From COE1 sp910588595 (GTDB lineage Bacteria > Bacillota > Clostridia > Lachnospirales > Lachnospiraceae): 64,000 bases of DNA. The position numbers and the translations under genes were made by a program. The notes under the pieces were generated by a model, which was not told the origin of the DNA, did not search any database, and saw only the letters and a program-made list of their open reading frames with translations. Below are positions 1-8,187 of this stretch, piece by piece; the stretch's first letter is position 1; every line of letters starts with the position of its first letter. Location of the stretch: positions 121,672 through 185,671 of the forward strand of contig CARDBT010000001.1 of the NCBI GenBank assembly GCA_948957135.1. Direction: 5' to 3'.

Positions 1-315
1 AGCTTTTTTCCCGGGCTTCACAAGCGTCTCCCACACGTCATTTTCACGGCGTTTGAGCAGGAGCACCTCGATCGCTGCTCCCGTCCCTGCCTTCTCGCCC
101 ATCAGTCTTGCCGGGATAACCTTTGTGTTGTTCAGCACAAGGCAGTCCCCCTCGTGCAGATAATCCACAATATCGGTAAATATCTTATGCTCGATCTCTC
201 CTGTCTCCCTGTCAAGGACCAGCAGTCTCGAACCCGATCTGTCCTCGAGCGGATCCTGAGCGATCAACTCCGGCGGCAGCTCAAAATAAAAATCCTTCTT
301 CAACAATTCTTTCAT
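1..315 (-). CDS. queA: tRNA preQ1(34) S-adenosylmethionine ribosyltransferase-isomerase QueA, C-terminus cut by window edge
   Basis: The first 105 codons of QueA are present; the rest lies left of the window. QueA transfers and rearranges the ribosyl group of S-adenosylmethionine onto preQ1 in tRNA to give epoxyqueuosine, a cytoplasmic step of queuosine synthesis. The N-terminus is typical of the family: FYFELPPELIAQDPLEDR, then SRLLVLDRETGEIEHK, then DCLVLNNTKVIPARL, the conserved family signature. The ATG at 315 is the only start fitting this family beginning. The gene follows the pheT stop after 12 bases, so it probably belongs to the same transcript, although its Shine-Dalgarno is weak. 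Identification is from motif recognition only. Confidence 0.93.
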   Translation of the reverse strand, partial: MKELLKKDFYFELPPELIAQDPLEDRSGSRLLVLDRETGEIEHKIFTDIVDYLHEGDCLVLNNTKVIPARLMGEKAGTGAAIEVLLLKRRENDVWETLVKPGKKA

Positions 316-327
316 ATATCACACTCT

Positions 328-2748
328 CTATGCCCTCAGCTCGATGCCAAGTCCCTCCAGACCGTTCAAAATCTTCTTCATAGCCCCAGACACATCGCTC
401 TCCTCGAGAGTCCTGTCCTTGGCGCGGAAGGTGATCGAATAGGCAACCGACTTGTAGCCGGACTTGATCTGGCTTCCCTCATAGATATCAAACAGCTGGT
501 ACTCCTCTAATATTCTTCCGCCGCGCTGCTCGATCACCTTCTCGATATCACCCACAAGGATATTCTTGGGCACTACCATACTGATATCGCGCGACACTGC
601 AGGATATTTCGCAATTCCCTCATATTTTCTGTCAAACGAAGCAAACGGAAGAATCTCCGGCAGATCCAGCACAGCGATATACACCTTCGCATCAATATCA
701 TAATTGTCCGCAACCTCAGGATGAATCTCACCCAGATAACCGATCACTTTGTCCTCATATCGGATCAACGCCTGGCGTCCCGGATGGAGGAACGTCTTTT
801 CCGCTTTCGGATCACAGGACATTTTCTTCTTCATGCCAACGCTCTCGAGAAATTCCTCGACTACGCCTTTCATCGTAAAGAAATCGCCTTCCCCGTACAT
901 ACCGAGCGTAAACTGCATCCGCTCATCCGGATAGTCAACTACCGGCAGACATTTGGGAATATAGATATTTCCCAGTTCATATAGGCGGACATTCTTGTTT
1001 CTGCGGTTGTAATTCGACGCCAGTGATGTCAATATGCCATTGAGCGAGATCGTTCTCATGACGGAGAAATCCTCACCCAGCGGATTTGCGATGGTCACAG
1101 TCTGCCGGAGCGGGCTGTCCGCCGGAATCAGCAGTTTGTCAAATACTTTTGGACTCTCAAACGAATAGCACATCCCCTGTGAGAATCCGCAATACTCTGC
1201 GATATCCCTCGCCTTTTCCTCAACCCGCAGCTTGAACGACAGTTTGCCAGTCGTCGCCTCGCCGGTCGGAAGTGTCGTCGGAATCCTGTCATACCCGTAA
1301 AATCTCGCAGCCTCCTCGGCGATATCCGCAAAACACTCGATATCCTGACGGAAAGAGGGTGCTGTGATCATACCTGTGCTCTTATCATATACAAGCTCTA
1401 ACCTGTCAAAGATCTGGAGCATTTCCTCCTCTGAGATCTCTGTGCCGAGGAATCTGTTGATCCGCTCCGGCTCAAACCGGATCTGCTTTAATTCCTGAAA
1501 AGGTTCCCTGACATCGACGATCCCGCCGACTACCTCTCCGCAGCCAAGCTCCTCGATCAGCTGACATGCCCTGTTGATCGCAGCCTCTGCATTTCTCGGA
1601 TCCAAGCCCTTCTCGAAAATGCCGGACGCGTCTGTCCTAAGACCCACTCTCTTGGAGGACTTTCTGATATTTGCCCCATTGAACGTAGCTGCCTCAAACA
1701 GTACCGTCTGCACGTCATCCGTGATCTTTGAATTCTCACCGCCCATGATACCCGCAAGTCCGATCTCCTTCTCAGCGTCGCAGATCATCAGCATCTCTGA
1801 GTCGAGTTTCCGCACCTGTCCGTCAAGCGTCTGGAACTCATCACCGTCTTTTGCGCGCCTCACGATGATCCTGTTTCCCGACACGTTATCCAGATCATAT
1901 GCGTGCATAGGCTGACCGTACTCCATCATGACATAGTTTGTGATATCGACAAGATTGTTGATCGGACGGATCCCACACGCTGCAAGCCGTCTCTGCATCC
2001 ATTCGGGTGACGGCGCGATCTTGATATTTTTGCACACTCTTGCACAGAAACGCGTGCAGAGATCCCTGTCCTTGATCTCCACTGAGATATAGTCATTGAC
2101 ATCCTCGTCATTTCCCCTGACTTCCACAACCGGCGGCACAAAAGGCTTTCTGAATGTAGCTGCAGCCTCCCTTGCGATTCCCAAGATGCTGTAGCAGTCC
2201 ACACGGTTCGAAGTCACTTCATACTCTACAACCGTGTCATGCAGCCCGAGCACCTCAACCGCATCCTCCCCCGGTGTAACCGGCTTCTGAAATACATAGA
2301 CACCGTCCTCCGGCGCCTCCGGGTACATCTCACGGCTAGAACCAAGCTCCTCGATCGAACACATCATACCGCAGGATTCGATCCCCCGCAGCTTACCCGC
2401 TTTGATCCTGATCCCGTCTTCGGGAAGAGATCCCCCGTCATGACCGCCTGCAACCCTTCCGCCGTCTAGAACCGTCGGGACATAATCGCCCTCCTTTAGA
2501 TTCTGCGCACCTGTGACGATCTGCACCGTCTCTGTCCCTACATTGACCTGGCAGATGATCAGTTTGTCCGCGTCAGGATGCCGCTCGATCTTCTCGATGT
2601 GCCCCACGACGATCTTCTCAAGATTTTTGTCAAGCCGCTCAAATCCTTCTACCTTCGTCCCTGACAGCGTCATGGCATCACAGTACTCTCTGTCCTCACA
2701 TTCAAGTTCGGGAACATATGCTTTAATCCACGATAATGGTGTATTCAT
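328..2748 (-). CDS. pheT: Phenylalanine-tRNA ligase beta subunit
   Basis: This is the beta subunit of the heterotetrameric class II phenylalanyl-tRNA synthetase, about 806 residues, the normal length for bacterial PheT. It carries the N-terminal EMAP-like tRNA-binding domain (about residues 40-150), the B3/B4 editing region, the B5 segment, and the C-terminal FDX-ACB anticodon-binding domain with the recognisable YPAVSRDISMVVP segment. I chose ATG 2748 because GGAGGA sits four bases upstream; the longer reading from TTG 2760 would put the ribosome site inside the gene. It lies 132 bases downstream of pheS and 12 bases upstream of queA, so one T-box-controlled transcript is likely. Confidence 0.97.
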   Translation of the reverse strand: MNTPLSWIKAYVPELECEDREYCDAMTLSGTKVEGFERLDKNLEKIVVGHIEKIERHPDADKLIICQVNVGTETVQIVTGAQNLKEGDYVPTVLDGGRVAGGHDGGSLPEDGIRIKAGKLRGIESCGMMCSIEELGSSREMYPEAPEDGVYVFQKPVTPGEDAVEVLGLHDTVVEYEVTSNRVDCYSILGIAREAAATFRKPFVPPVVEVRGNDEDVNDYISVEIKDRDLCTRFCARVCKNIKIAPSPEWMQRRLAACGIRPINNLVDITNYVMMEYGQPMHAYDLDNVSGNRIIVRRAKDGDEFQTLDGQVRKLDSEMLMICDAEKEIGLAGIMGGENSKITDDVQTVLFEAATFNGANIRKSSKRVGLRTDASGIFEKGLDPRNAEAAINRACQLIEELGCGEVVGGIVDVREPFQELKQIRFEPERINRFLGTEISEEEMLQIFDRLELVYDKSTGMITAPSFRQDIECFADIAEEAARFYGYDRIPTTLPTGEATTGKLSFKLRVEEKARDIAEYCGFSQGMCYSFESPKVFDKLLIPADSPLRQTVTIANPLGEDFSVMRTISLNGILTSLASNYNRRNKNVRLYELGNIYIPKCLPVVDYPDERMQFTLGMYGEGDFFTMKGVVEEFLESVGMKKKMSCDPKAEKTFLHPGRQALIRYEDKVIGYLGEIHPEVADNYDIDAKVYIAVLDLPEILPFASFDRKYEGIAKYPAVSRDISMVVPKNILVGDIEKVIEQRGGRILEEYQLFDIYEGSQIKSGYKSVAYSITFRAKDRTLEESDVSGAMKKILNGLEGLGIELRA

Positions 2749-2879
2749 TTCATCCTCCAATCTATGACACGTGTGTCATATTTCAATCTATTCTTACAGG
2801 TCTTTTCCCGCAGATGCATATCTTCGGATCAAAATCCCTGAGTCACAACCATCCAGATCAGACTGTCTGATCCAATATA

Positions 2880-3899
2880 CTAAAATTGTTTCAGGAACCT
2901 GATATCATTCTCGTACAAGAGCCTCATATCATCGATCTCGTACTTTAACAGCGCGATTCGCTCGAGGCCGACACCGAATGCAAAACCAGTGTACTCCTCC
3001 GGATCGATATTGCACATCCGCAGCACTTTCGGATGGACCATACCGCATCCAAGAATCTCGATCCACCCCTCGCCTTTGCAGAAGCGGCATCCGCTCCCGC
3101 CGCACTTGAAACACGACACATCCATCTCAGCAGAAGGCTCTGTGAACGGGAAGTGATGCGGTCTGAACTTGACTTTAGTATCCTCGCCGAAGAGCTCCTT
3201 TGCAAACTCCGCAAGCGTGCCTTTCAAATCGGCAAACGTGATATTCTTATCGATCACGAGTCCCTCGATCTGATGAAACGATGGCGAGTGTGTCGCATCG
3301 ACTTCGTCCGCGCGGAATACGCGTCCTGGAGCGATCATCCTGATCGGAAGTTTTCCCTTCTCCATCTCATGAACCTGCACGCCGGAAGTCTGTGTCCTGA
3401 GCAGGATATCGCTGTTGATATAGAACGTATCCTGCTCGTCCTTTGCCGGGTGATCGGCTGGAATATTCAGTGCCTCAAAATTATAGTAATCTTTCTCGAT
3501 CTCAGGTCCTTCCACAACCTCGTAACCCATCCCGATAAAAATGCGCTCCACTTCCTCCAGGGCGATCGTATTTGGATGGCGGTGCCCTACCTTATTTCTC
3601 TGTGCAGGCAGTGTCACATCGATCACTTCCGCACGCATCTTCGCCTCGCGGAGCTTCCGCTCCATGTTTGCCCTCGCCTCGTCAAGTACCCGCTCAATCT
3701 CCTCGCGCGCATCATTGACAAGCTGCCCGATTTTTGGCCTGTCCTCGGGCGCTACATCCTTCATACCCTTCAGCACAGCCGTGAGCTCACCCTTTTTCCC
3801 CAAAAAACTGACACGAACGTCATTTAATTTATCCAGCGCTTCGCTCTCATTGATCTGCCGGATCGCCTCTGCCTTGATCTGTTCTAACTTCTCTTTCAT
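2880..3899 (-). CDS. pheS: Phenylalanine-tRNA ligase alpha subunit
   Basis: This is the catalytic alpha subunit of phenylalanyl-tRNA synthetase, about 339 residues. An N-terminal coiled-coil arm (residues 1-100, rich in E and K) precedes the class II catalytic core. Visible core elements are the motif-2 region around RMIAPGRVFRADEVDATHSP and the late motif-3 region GFAFGVGLERIALLKY. The segment FKCGGSGCRFCKGEGW has four cysteines and is seen in PheS of many Firmicutes. ATG 3899 is chosen because AAAGGAG precedes it by seven bases; the TTG and GTG just upstream have no suitable ribosome site. Expression is predicted to be controlled by the T-box upstream. Confidence 0.97.
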   Translation of the reverse strand: MKEKLEQIKAEAIRQINESEALDKLNDVRVSFLGKKGELTAVLKGMKDVAPEDRPKIGQLVNDAREEIERVLDEARANMERKLREAKMRAEVIDVTLPAQRNKVGHRHPNTIALEEVERIFIGMGYEVVEGPEIEKDYYNFEALNIPADHPAKDEQDTFYINSDILLRTQTSGVQVHEMEKGKLPIRMIAPGRVFRADEVDATHSPSFHQIEGLVIDKNITFADLKGTLAEFAKELFGEDTKVKFRPHHFPFTEPSAEMDVSCFKCGGSGCRFCKGEGWIEILGCGMVHPKVLRMCNIDPEEYTGFAFGVGLERIALLKYEIDDMRLLYENDIRFLKQF

Positions 3900-4048
3900 C
3901 ACCAATCTCCTTTACCTGCCCGTCAGCTTTTGCTGACATATTTCCTCTGGGTGCCCGTGTACAATCGAGCAGGGAAGAGCCATCTTCCCTACTCGCGCGC
4001 GGGGTGCGTGCAGCAACGCTGCTAATTTCCCTACGCACCCCTGCGCAT
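3900..4048 (-). promoter_or_regulatory. Structured spacer between the T-box terminator and pheS
   Basis: About 150 bases separate the T-box terminator from the pheS start. On either strand it contains nested inverted repeats: GGGTGCGT pairing with ACGCACCC around 4007-4044, and GGGAAGA pairing with TCTTCCC around 3970-3990. No reading frame with a family resemblance is seen. It may be an added RNA structure or simply a processed leader segment. Confidence 0.4.
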
Positions 4049-4330
4049 AAAAAATCCCCTGTAGAAATCATTCTACAAGGGACGAAAAACCGCGGTACCA
4101 CCCATGTTCCTATCATATATAGACTACAGTTTTACCTGTCAGCTGTATATCATAGACACTCAAATGACGTAACGTGTCACTCCGGCTTCCCCTACAATGC
4201 TGCCTGACCGACAACACTTCAAAAAAGCTGCTCCGGTGGGAACTTTGATATCATATCTGAACTGAGGAGGCTTTCAGCCGGTGACCTCCAATCTCTGACA
4301 GAAAATATGACACTACTTACACCTTCATTG
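4049..4330 (-). ncRNA. T-box leader (tRNA-Phe responsive) with antiterminator and terminator
   Basis: On the minus strand, 4090-4104 reads as the conserved T-box TGGGTGGTACCGCGG. It is followed by a terminator hairpin at 4049-4083 (GTAGAA/TTCTAC core with a run of Ts). Stem-I-like elements, including AGAGATTGGAGG, lie further upstream. A TTC triplet at 4242-4240 sits on the 3' side of stem I and is a plausible Phe specifier codon. Uncharged tRNA-Phe should stabilise the antiterminator and allow read-through into pheS. The exact stem-I boundaries and the specifier are inferred by eye. Confidence 0.9.
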
Positions 4331-4400
4331 CATTTTGATATTTAAATATTATAGAAAACGAAGATACCCTTAACGTTCGCTATATTTATCTTTGAAAAAT

Positions 4401-4429
4401 ATAATATGTTATATGACAGGAAATGTCAA
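4401..4429 (-). promoter_or_regulatory. Sigma-A promoter of the T-box-pheS-pheT transcript
   Basis: On the minus strand TTGACA (4429-4424) and TATTAT (4406-4401) are separated by exactly 17 bases. The predicted start, near 4394, gives a leader of roughly 490 bases. A second TATAAT at 4353-4348 has no good -35. Confidence 0.75.
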
Positions 4430-4444
4430 GCCCCAAAACAAAAT

Positions 4445-5323
4445 TTATTTGAGCCGGCTATACAGAACCTCCATCTTTCCGTACTCTGTCGTGATCTCAA
4501 GAATCACACTGTTGATAATATTGTAAGCCGTGTCATTATACTCATGGACATACAGGTCACTATTGAACTGTATCCCGCCAGTTCTGTTCTTCTCGATCGG
4601 TCCCATGGCATACGTCGTGATAATATTTCCGATCTCCGTAAGCGCTGACCGCCCGATCTCATCAAGAAAATCCAAGTGCGGAAGTGCCATTCCACTGATC
4701 TTGTTATACAGGATCCCGGCAAGCTGCTCAGACATACCATACATAAACAAATGTTTGTTGTCGCCTTCTGCGACTGTCCGGACAATGATCCCTCCGTCCA
4801 CATTTCCTTTGTAAATGCAGTTCTTCACACCCAATATCGGGATATCATACATCTCCGTGAGCAGTTTATATGCCACTTTTTCGATAAAACTCTCCATATC
4901 CGCAAATGATTCGATATCCTGCAGCGGTACATTCTTTAATATCTTCCGATCACAGACACAGACATGGTTGACAAGCCACGCAAGCATCGTTCCGATAAAG
5001 CTCTTTAGATTCTTGGCAGAAAAATCTCTGCCCAGCATCTCCTTGTACGACTGAACTGTGTTTTTGAAATCCATATGTATCTTGATATGCTGTGCATAGC
5101 TCACATATTTCTTTTCCCTCTGCAGCGCCTCCTCGGTGTCAAAATGAAAAACCGTGTAGCTCACCAGAAAATCAATGATCTCCATGCATTTTTGCTGATT
5201 ACTGTTCTTATCTTTGCTCTTGGCGATCTCCAGAAGTTCCTCGATCTTATCAAACAGCTGACGATGCTGTTCGTCGATCTTGTCAATCCCTACCCTGTAC
5301 TCTTCTTTCCACAAACCAGCCAT
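4445..5323 (-). CDS. Bacteriohemerythrin fused to a CheX/CheC-like domain
   Basis: The protein has about 292 residues in two parts. Residues 1-135 form a hemerythrin di-iron oxygen-binding domain: all ligand motifs are visible in order as DEQH, HFDTEE, HIKIH and HVCVCD. Residues 150-292 resemble the CheX/CheC phosphatase fold, with ALTEIGNIITTYA matching the E-x2-N helix that dephosphorylates CheY. The likely role is coupling oxygen or redox sensing to chemotaxis-type phosphorelay in an anaerobe. ATG 5323 is preceded by GGGGGA; the upstream frame extension is not typical of hemerythrins. The gene seems to be transcribed alone. Whether the CheX part binds a CheY is inference. Confidence 0.82.
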   Translation of the reverse strand: MAGLWKEEYRVGIDKIDEQHRQLFDKIEELLEIAKSKDKNSNQQKCMEIIDFLVSYTVFHFDTEEALQREKKYVSYAQHIKIHMDFKNTVQSYKEMLGRDFSAKNLKSFIGTMLAWLVNHVCVCDRKILKNVPLQDIESFADMESFIEKVAYKLLTEMYDIPILGVKNCIYKGNVDGGIIVRTVAEGDNKHLFMYGMSEQLAGILYNKISGMALPHLDFLDEIGRSALTEIGNIITTYAMGPIEKNRTGGIQFNSDLYVHEYNDTAYNIINSVILEITTEYGKMEVLYSRLK

Positions 5324-5422
5324 GTTGTTATCCCCCTTGTCACACTTTTGTATTTCATAGAACATGAGCATTCTAAACATAAAATAATATAGCACCAATT
5401 GGAAAATTTATCAAGAATTCTC

Positions 5423-6253
5423 CTAAATATATTCATCCACATAGCCATCTGAGATCCACTTGTTGATCAAAGCACCGCCAAAAAAGATATACATACAAAA
5501 GTACAGCCAGATCATCACGATCACGATACTTGTCAGGCTTCCATACATGGAAAATCCGCCAAAATAATCAATATAGACAGAAAATCCAAAGGAGTATAGG
5601 GTCCAAAAAACCGACGTGACTACAGCCCCGGGATAGTGGTCCTTCCATGAAACCTGATTGTTTGGAAGCAAACTGTACATCGTGCAGAACACAATGGAAA
5701 TCATACCCGCGACAAAAAGATGCCGTATCCATCCGAAAACCCGCCACAGGCTTGCCACAGGGCCATTGTCCGGAACCACCCACTTTGCCAGTGTATTTCC
5801 AAAGACAAGGACTCCCGCCGAGAGCAGTATCGCAAGCAGCAGGAAGACCGTATAAAACGAAGCTTTCAGCCGCAGGAGAATATATCCCCTGGTCTCTTCC
5901 ACCTCGTAAATATGATTCAGCCCCCTGATCAGTGCCAGCACACCTTTCGACGCCGACCACACAACCACTATCGCGGAGACTGACAGCAGCGTCACCTGAT
6001 TCCCGTGATAACTGTCAACGATACTGAGCAGGAATCGATATATCTTCTCGGGAATAACAGCCTGCGAGATATTGACGATCTCCCGCTGACTGACCAGCTC
6101 ATGCGGCAGTATACCGCTGACGATCATCACCATCGGTATCACCGACAGAAACAAAAAGAACGCAGCACCAGAGGCATAGGTTCCCACCTCTGCCTCCTGA
6201 AAGGTTCTGCGCATTTCCTTCTGTAATCTGTATATCTTTGATATCACTGACAT
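5423..6253 (-). CDS. YihY/BrkB-family inner membrane protein
   Basis: The protein has 276 residues with about six hydrophobic segments, the usual size of the YihY/virulence-factor-BrkB family. Recognisable family features are the N-terminal YASGAAFFLFLSVIPMVMI segment and the SASKGVLALIRGLNHIY segment. Members are polytopic membrane proteins, once annotated as RNase BN; their function is not settled. The start codon overlaps the end of the spoIID-like gene by ten bases (ATGTCAGTGA), so translation is probably coupled and the two proteins are produced together. Confidence 0.88.
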   Translation of the reverse strand: MSVISKIYRLQKEMRRTFQEAEVGTYASGAAFFLFLSVIPMVMIVSGILPHELVSQREIVNISQAVIPEKIYRFLLSIVDSYHGNQVTLLSVSAIVVVWSASKGVLALIRGLNHIYEVEETRGYILLRLKASFYTVFLLLAILLSAGVLVFGNTLAKWVVPDNGPVASLWRVFGWIRHLFVAGMISIVFCTMYSLLPNNQVSWKDHYPGAVVTSVFWTLYSFGFSVYIDYFGGFSMYGSLTSIVIVMIWLYFCMYIFFGGALINKWISDGYVDEYI

Positions 6254-7707
6254 TTATCGAGCTCCCCGATATCCATTATGCTTCCATTATAATAATATGC
6301 CAAGATCTGTGCAGCGGTTAATCCTCTGCCAGCCAGACCTTTCGCCCCGTTCTGTGACATGCCGCATCCATGCCCAAAGCCTGCACCATGTATTATGACT
6401 TGTTTTAAATTATCCCCCTTTTCTTCGTTATTATCATATATTTTTTCTATGTAAAAATATGCACTGGGAAGGATATCGCCCAAAATATAACTGCTGCCGT
6501 CATTCTTCGTCACGACAGTCTGTGCCACGCCAAGTGCCTGCCTGACCGCATTCTGCGTCATGACACTCACCCGGAAATGCTCTGTCTCGATCATGATGCC
6601 TGCCACCATGCCGCTTTTCCTGCGGCTCAATATCCTGATATCCATGACTGCATTCTCATTCGGAAGCTGATCAGACGATAGGCTGCGCGACCGGATCTTC
6701 ACCGTGCCAGGCTGGGACTGCGAAAGCGCATAGAGCTTCTGCAGAAATTTTTTTAGATCCTCCCCGTCGAGCGGTCTGTCATATTGCCAGCGGTACCATG
6801 CCTCATGATACTCTACATCCTCCGTATTTCCGCTGTCAATATATCGCTTGTATGCCTCCTCTCCCTCCTCGCTGTTCGACGCATAGACCTCCTCCCCTGT
6901 CTCGATCAGGTAGTCGTCCGCTGCCGATGCCGCATCCCCCCACACACGTGCACCGCCGTTGTATCCCCCCGAAGTCGAATAGTAGAAACTCTCCACAATC
7001 TCACCATCGTATGCAAGGACCTGATCTCTGGTCTCATCGACCGCATTGACCGCGCTCTGTGTCTCCTCACAATTCATATAAACCTGAAATGCCGTGCTGT
7101 CGTCCATGTGCGCTCTCCATTCCGGATAAGCGTATCTTTGCTTGTGAAAGTATGTATAGGTTCTGGCGCTGACCGCCTGCGCTTTCAATGCCTCATCCGG
7201 ATATGTGGACGGCATCTCGCTCGGAACCACGCCATAGAGATACTCCTCCACCAACAGTTCATTGACCACGACAATCCCCTCAGCGGTATAATAGCATTCC
7301 AACCTGCCCCGATATCGTGCAGGACTGTTTCTGCCAAGGTTTGTGATCTGGATCTTGCCATTATTGTTTCCGGTGATACAGATCATCTGGTTCTCCTCAA
7401 AGTCCTTTGTGTGCAAAACAAGTTCCGAATCCGGCGCATAGTCCGTGATCTCTTCATTATGCGAAACGGTAAATCCTTCCTCGCACATAATGTGAAGCTC
7501 CGTGTGATAGATCCCCTGATAATCCTGATTCATGAGCAGAATCCTCACATCCTCGTCAAATGGTGTCTCCGGAATCGTTTCCTCCATTGCGATCTCTTCG
7601 GCTGTTTCATCAAGATTCGCTTCTGTCTCCTCCTCTTCTACTACTGTCTGATCGATATCCGCATCAGGAAGCTGGACACTGCATCGATACAGGCCAAGCG
7701 CGATCAC
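6244..7707 (-). CDS. SpoIID/LytB-domain protein (peptidoglycan remodelling), start uncertain
   Basis: This 487-residue protein belongs to the SpoIID/LytB family, which includes the lytic transglycosylase SpoIID and the amidase enhancer LytB. It shows the family core EYLYGVVPSEMP, LKAQAVSARTY, FYYSTSGGYN and the C-terminal GAGFGHGCGMSQNGAKGLA. An acidic linker follows the N-terminus. The only standard in-frame start is GTG 7707, but that cuts an apparent membrane anchor: the same frame upstream continues as KKLLIVVVWTVIALGLY without a stop back to beyond 7790, and a strong GGGAGG lies near 7770. A rare start codon such as ATA, or a sequence error, could explain this. It is coupled to the YihY gene. 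Confidence 0.85.
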   Translation of the reverse strand: MIALGLYRCSVQLPDADIDQTVVEEEETEANLDETAEEIAMEETIPETPFDEDVRILLMNQDYQGIYHTELHIMCEEGFTVSHNEEITDYAPDSELVLHTKDFEENQMICITGNNNGKIQITNLGRNSPARYRGRLECYYTAEGIVVVNELLVEEYLYGVVPSEMPSTYPDEALKAQAVSARTYTYFHKQRYAYPEWRAHMDDSTAFQVYMNCEETQSAVNAVDETRDQVLAYDGEIVESFYYSTSGGYNGGARVWGDAASAADDYLIETGEEVYASNSEEGEEAYKRYIDSGNTEDVEYHEAWYRWQYDRPLDGEDLKKFLQKLYALSQSQPGTVKIRSRSLSSDQLPNENAVMDIRILSRRKSGMVAGIMIETEHFRVSVMTQNAVRQALGVAQTVVTKNDGSSYILGDILPSAYFYIEKIYDNNEEKGDNLKQVIIHGAGFGHGCGMSQNGAKGLAGRGLTAAQILAYYYNGSIMDIGELDKCQ

Positions 7708-7813
7708 GGTCCAGACAACAACGATCAGCAGTTTTTTGGAGAACCCTTTTACATAAAATATCTTCCATTCCTCCCGCTCATCATGATATCTTCTTTGAAT
7801 GGCATATGTACAA

Positions 7814-7861
7814 AAGTACAGGGTTGAAAGTGATTCTCATATTCCCTTCAACCCTGTACTT
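7814..7861. repeat. Inverted repeat with perfect 15-base arms upstream of the spoIID-like gene
   Basis: AAGTACAGGGTTGAA (7814-7828) is the exact reverse complement of 7847-7861, with an 18-base loop. On the minus strand the second arm is followed by TTTGT. It could act as a terminator, an attenuator or a protein-binding site; the sequence does not decide. Confidence 0.6.
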
Positions 7862-7865
7862 ATAC

Positions 7866-8085
7866 CACAAAAGCAGCCCGCCAGGGCTGCTTTGTTTCTT
7901 GTGTATCCCCGAAACGCCGGCTCCTGTATTTTGACTCCTAGCCAATGCTAGGTGGGCAACCGCAATCTTTCTCGCTGCCTTCCCCTGGCCAAAATCGGGG
8001 GGCATGACATTGATCAGACAATGTAGGAATCCCGTTTAAAGTGATGTAGGTTCAAAATGACAAGAGTTATCGTACATTTCAGATT
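7866..8085 (-). ncRNA. Structured small RNA, candidate 6S RNA
   Basis: A region of about 220 bases without a credible gene has its own sigma-A promoter (8120-8092) and ends in a terminator hairpin (7893-7870). The 5' and 3' portions can pair: TCTTGT near the start with ACAAGA near the end, and ATTTTGA with TCAAAAT. Internal hairpins include ACATTG/CAATGT and CCTAGC/GCTAGG, and CCCCGA can pair with TCGGGG. A rod with closing stem and about 200 bases fits 6S RNA, the RNA-polymerase-binding regulator, better than the riboswitch classes I considered. The family name is a guess from shape and size; existence of a small RNA is better supported. Confidence 0.55.
7870..7893 (-). terminator. Terminator hairpin of the small RNA
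   Basis: AAAGCAGCCC and GGGCTGCTTT are perfectly complementary across a four-base loop; the minus strand continues with a short T run (CTTTTGT). Confidence 0.75.
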
Positions 8086-8091
8086 AATTAT

Positions 8092-8120
8092 AGTATACCC
8101 TATCGTTTTAAAAATATCAA
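8092..8120 (-). promoter_or_regulatory. Sigma-A promoter of the small RNA
   Basis: Minus strand TTGATA (8120-8115), 17-base spacer, TATACT (8097-8092). Predicted start near 8085. Confidence 0.75.
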
Positions 8121-8187
8121 CCTTTAATCCTATTGAATCTTTACTAATATTTTACAGTATTTTTTTGTCATTTTACATATAGACATT

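Noticed and set aside
2763..2872. Two short palindromes between pheS and pheT (ATGACAC-GT-GTGTCAT; GATCAGAC-T-GTCTGATC)
   Set aside because: Too short and without context to call as operator or terminator; both genes are likely in one transcript.
3033..3827. 264-codon plus-strand frame over pheS
   Set aside because: Antisense shadow of a highly conserved gene; no start signal.
7866..8085. Cyclic-di-GMP or cobalamin riboswitch
   Set aside because: Conserved core sequences of these classes are not seen, and the region ends in its own terminator, with no open gene directly behind.
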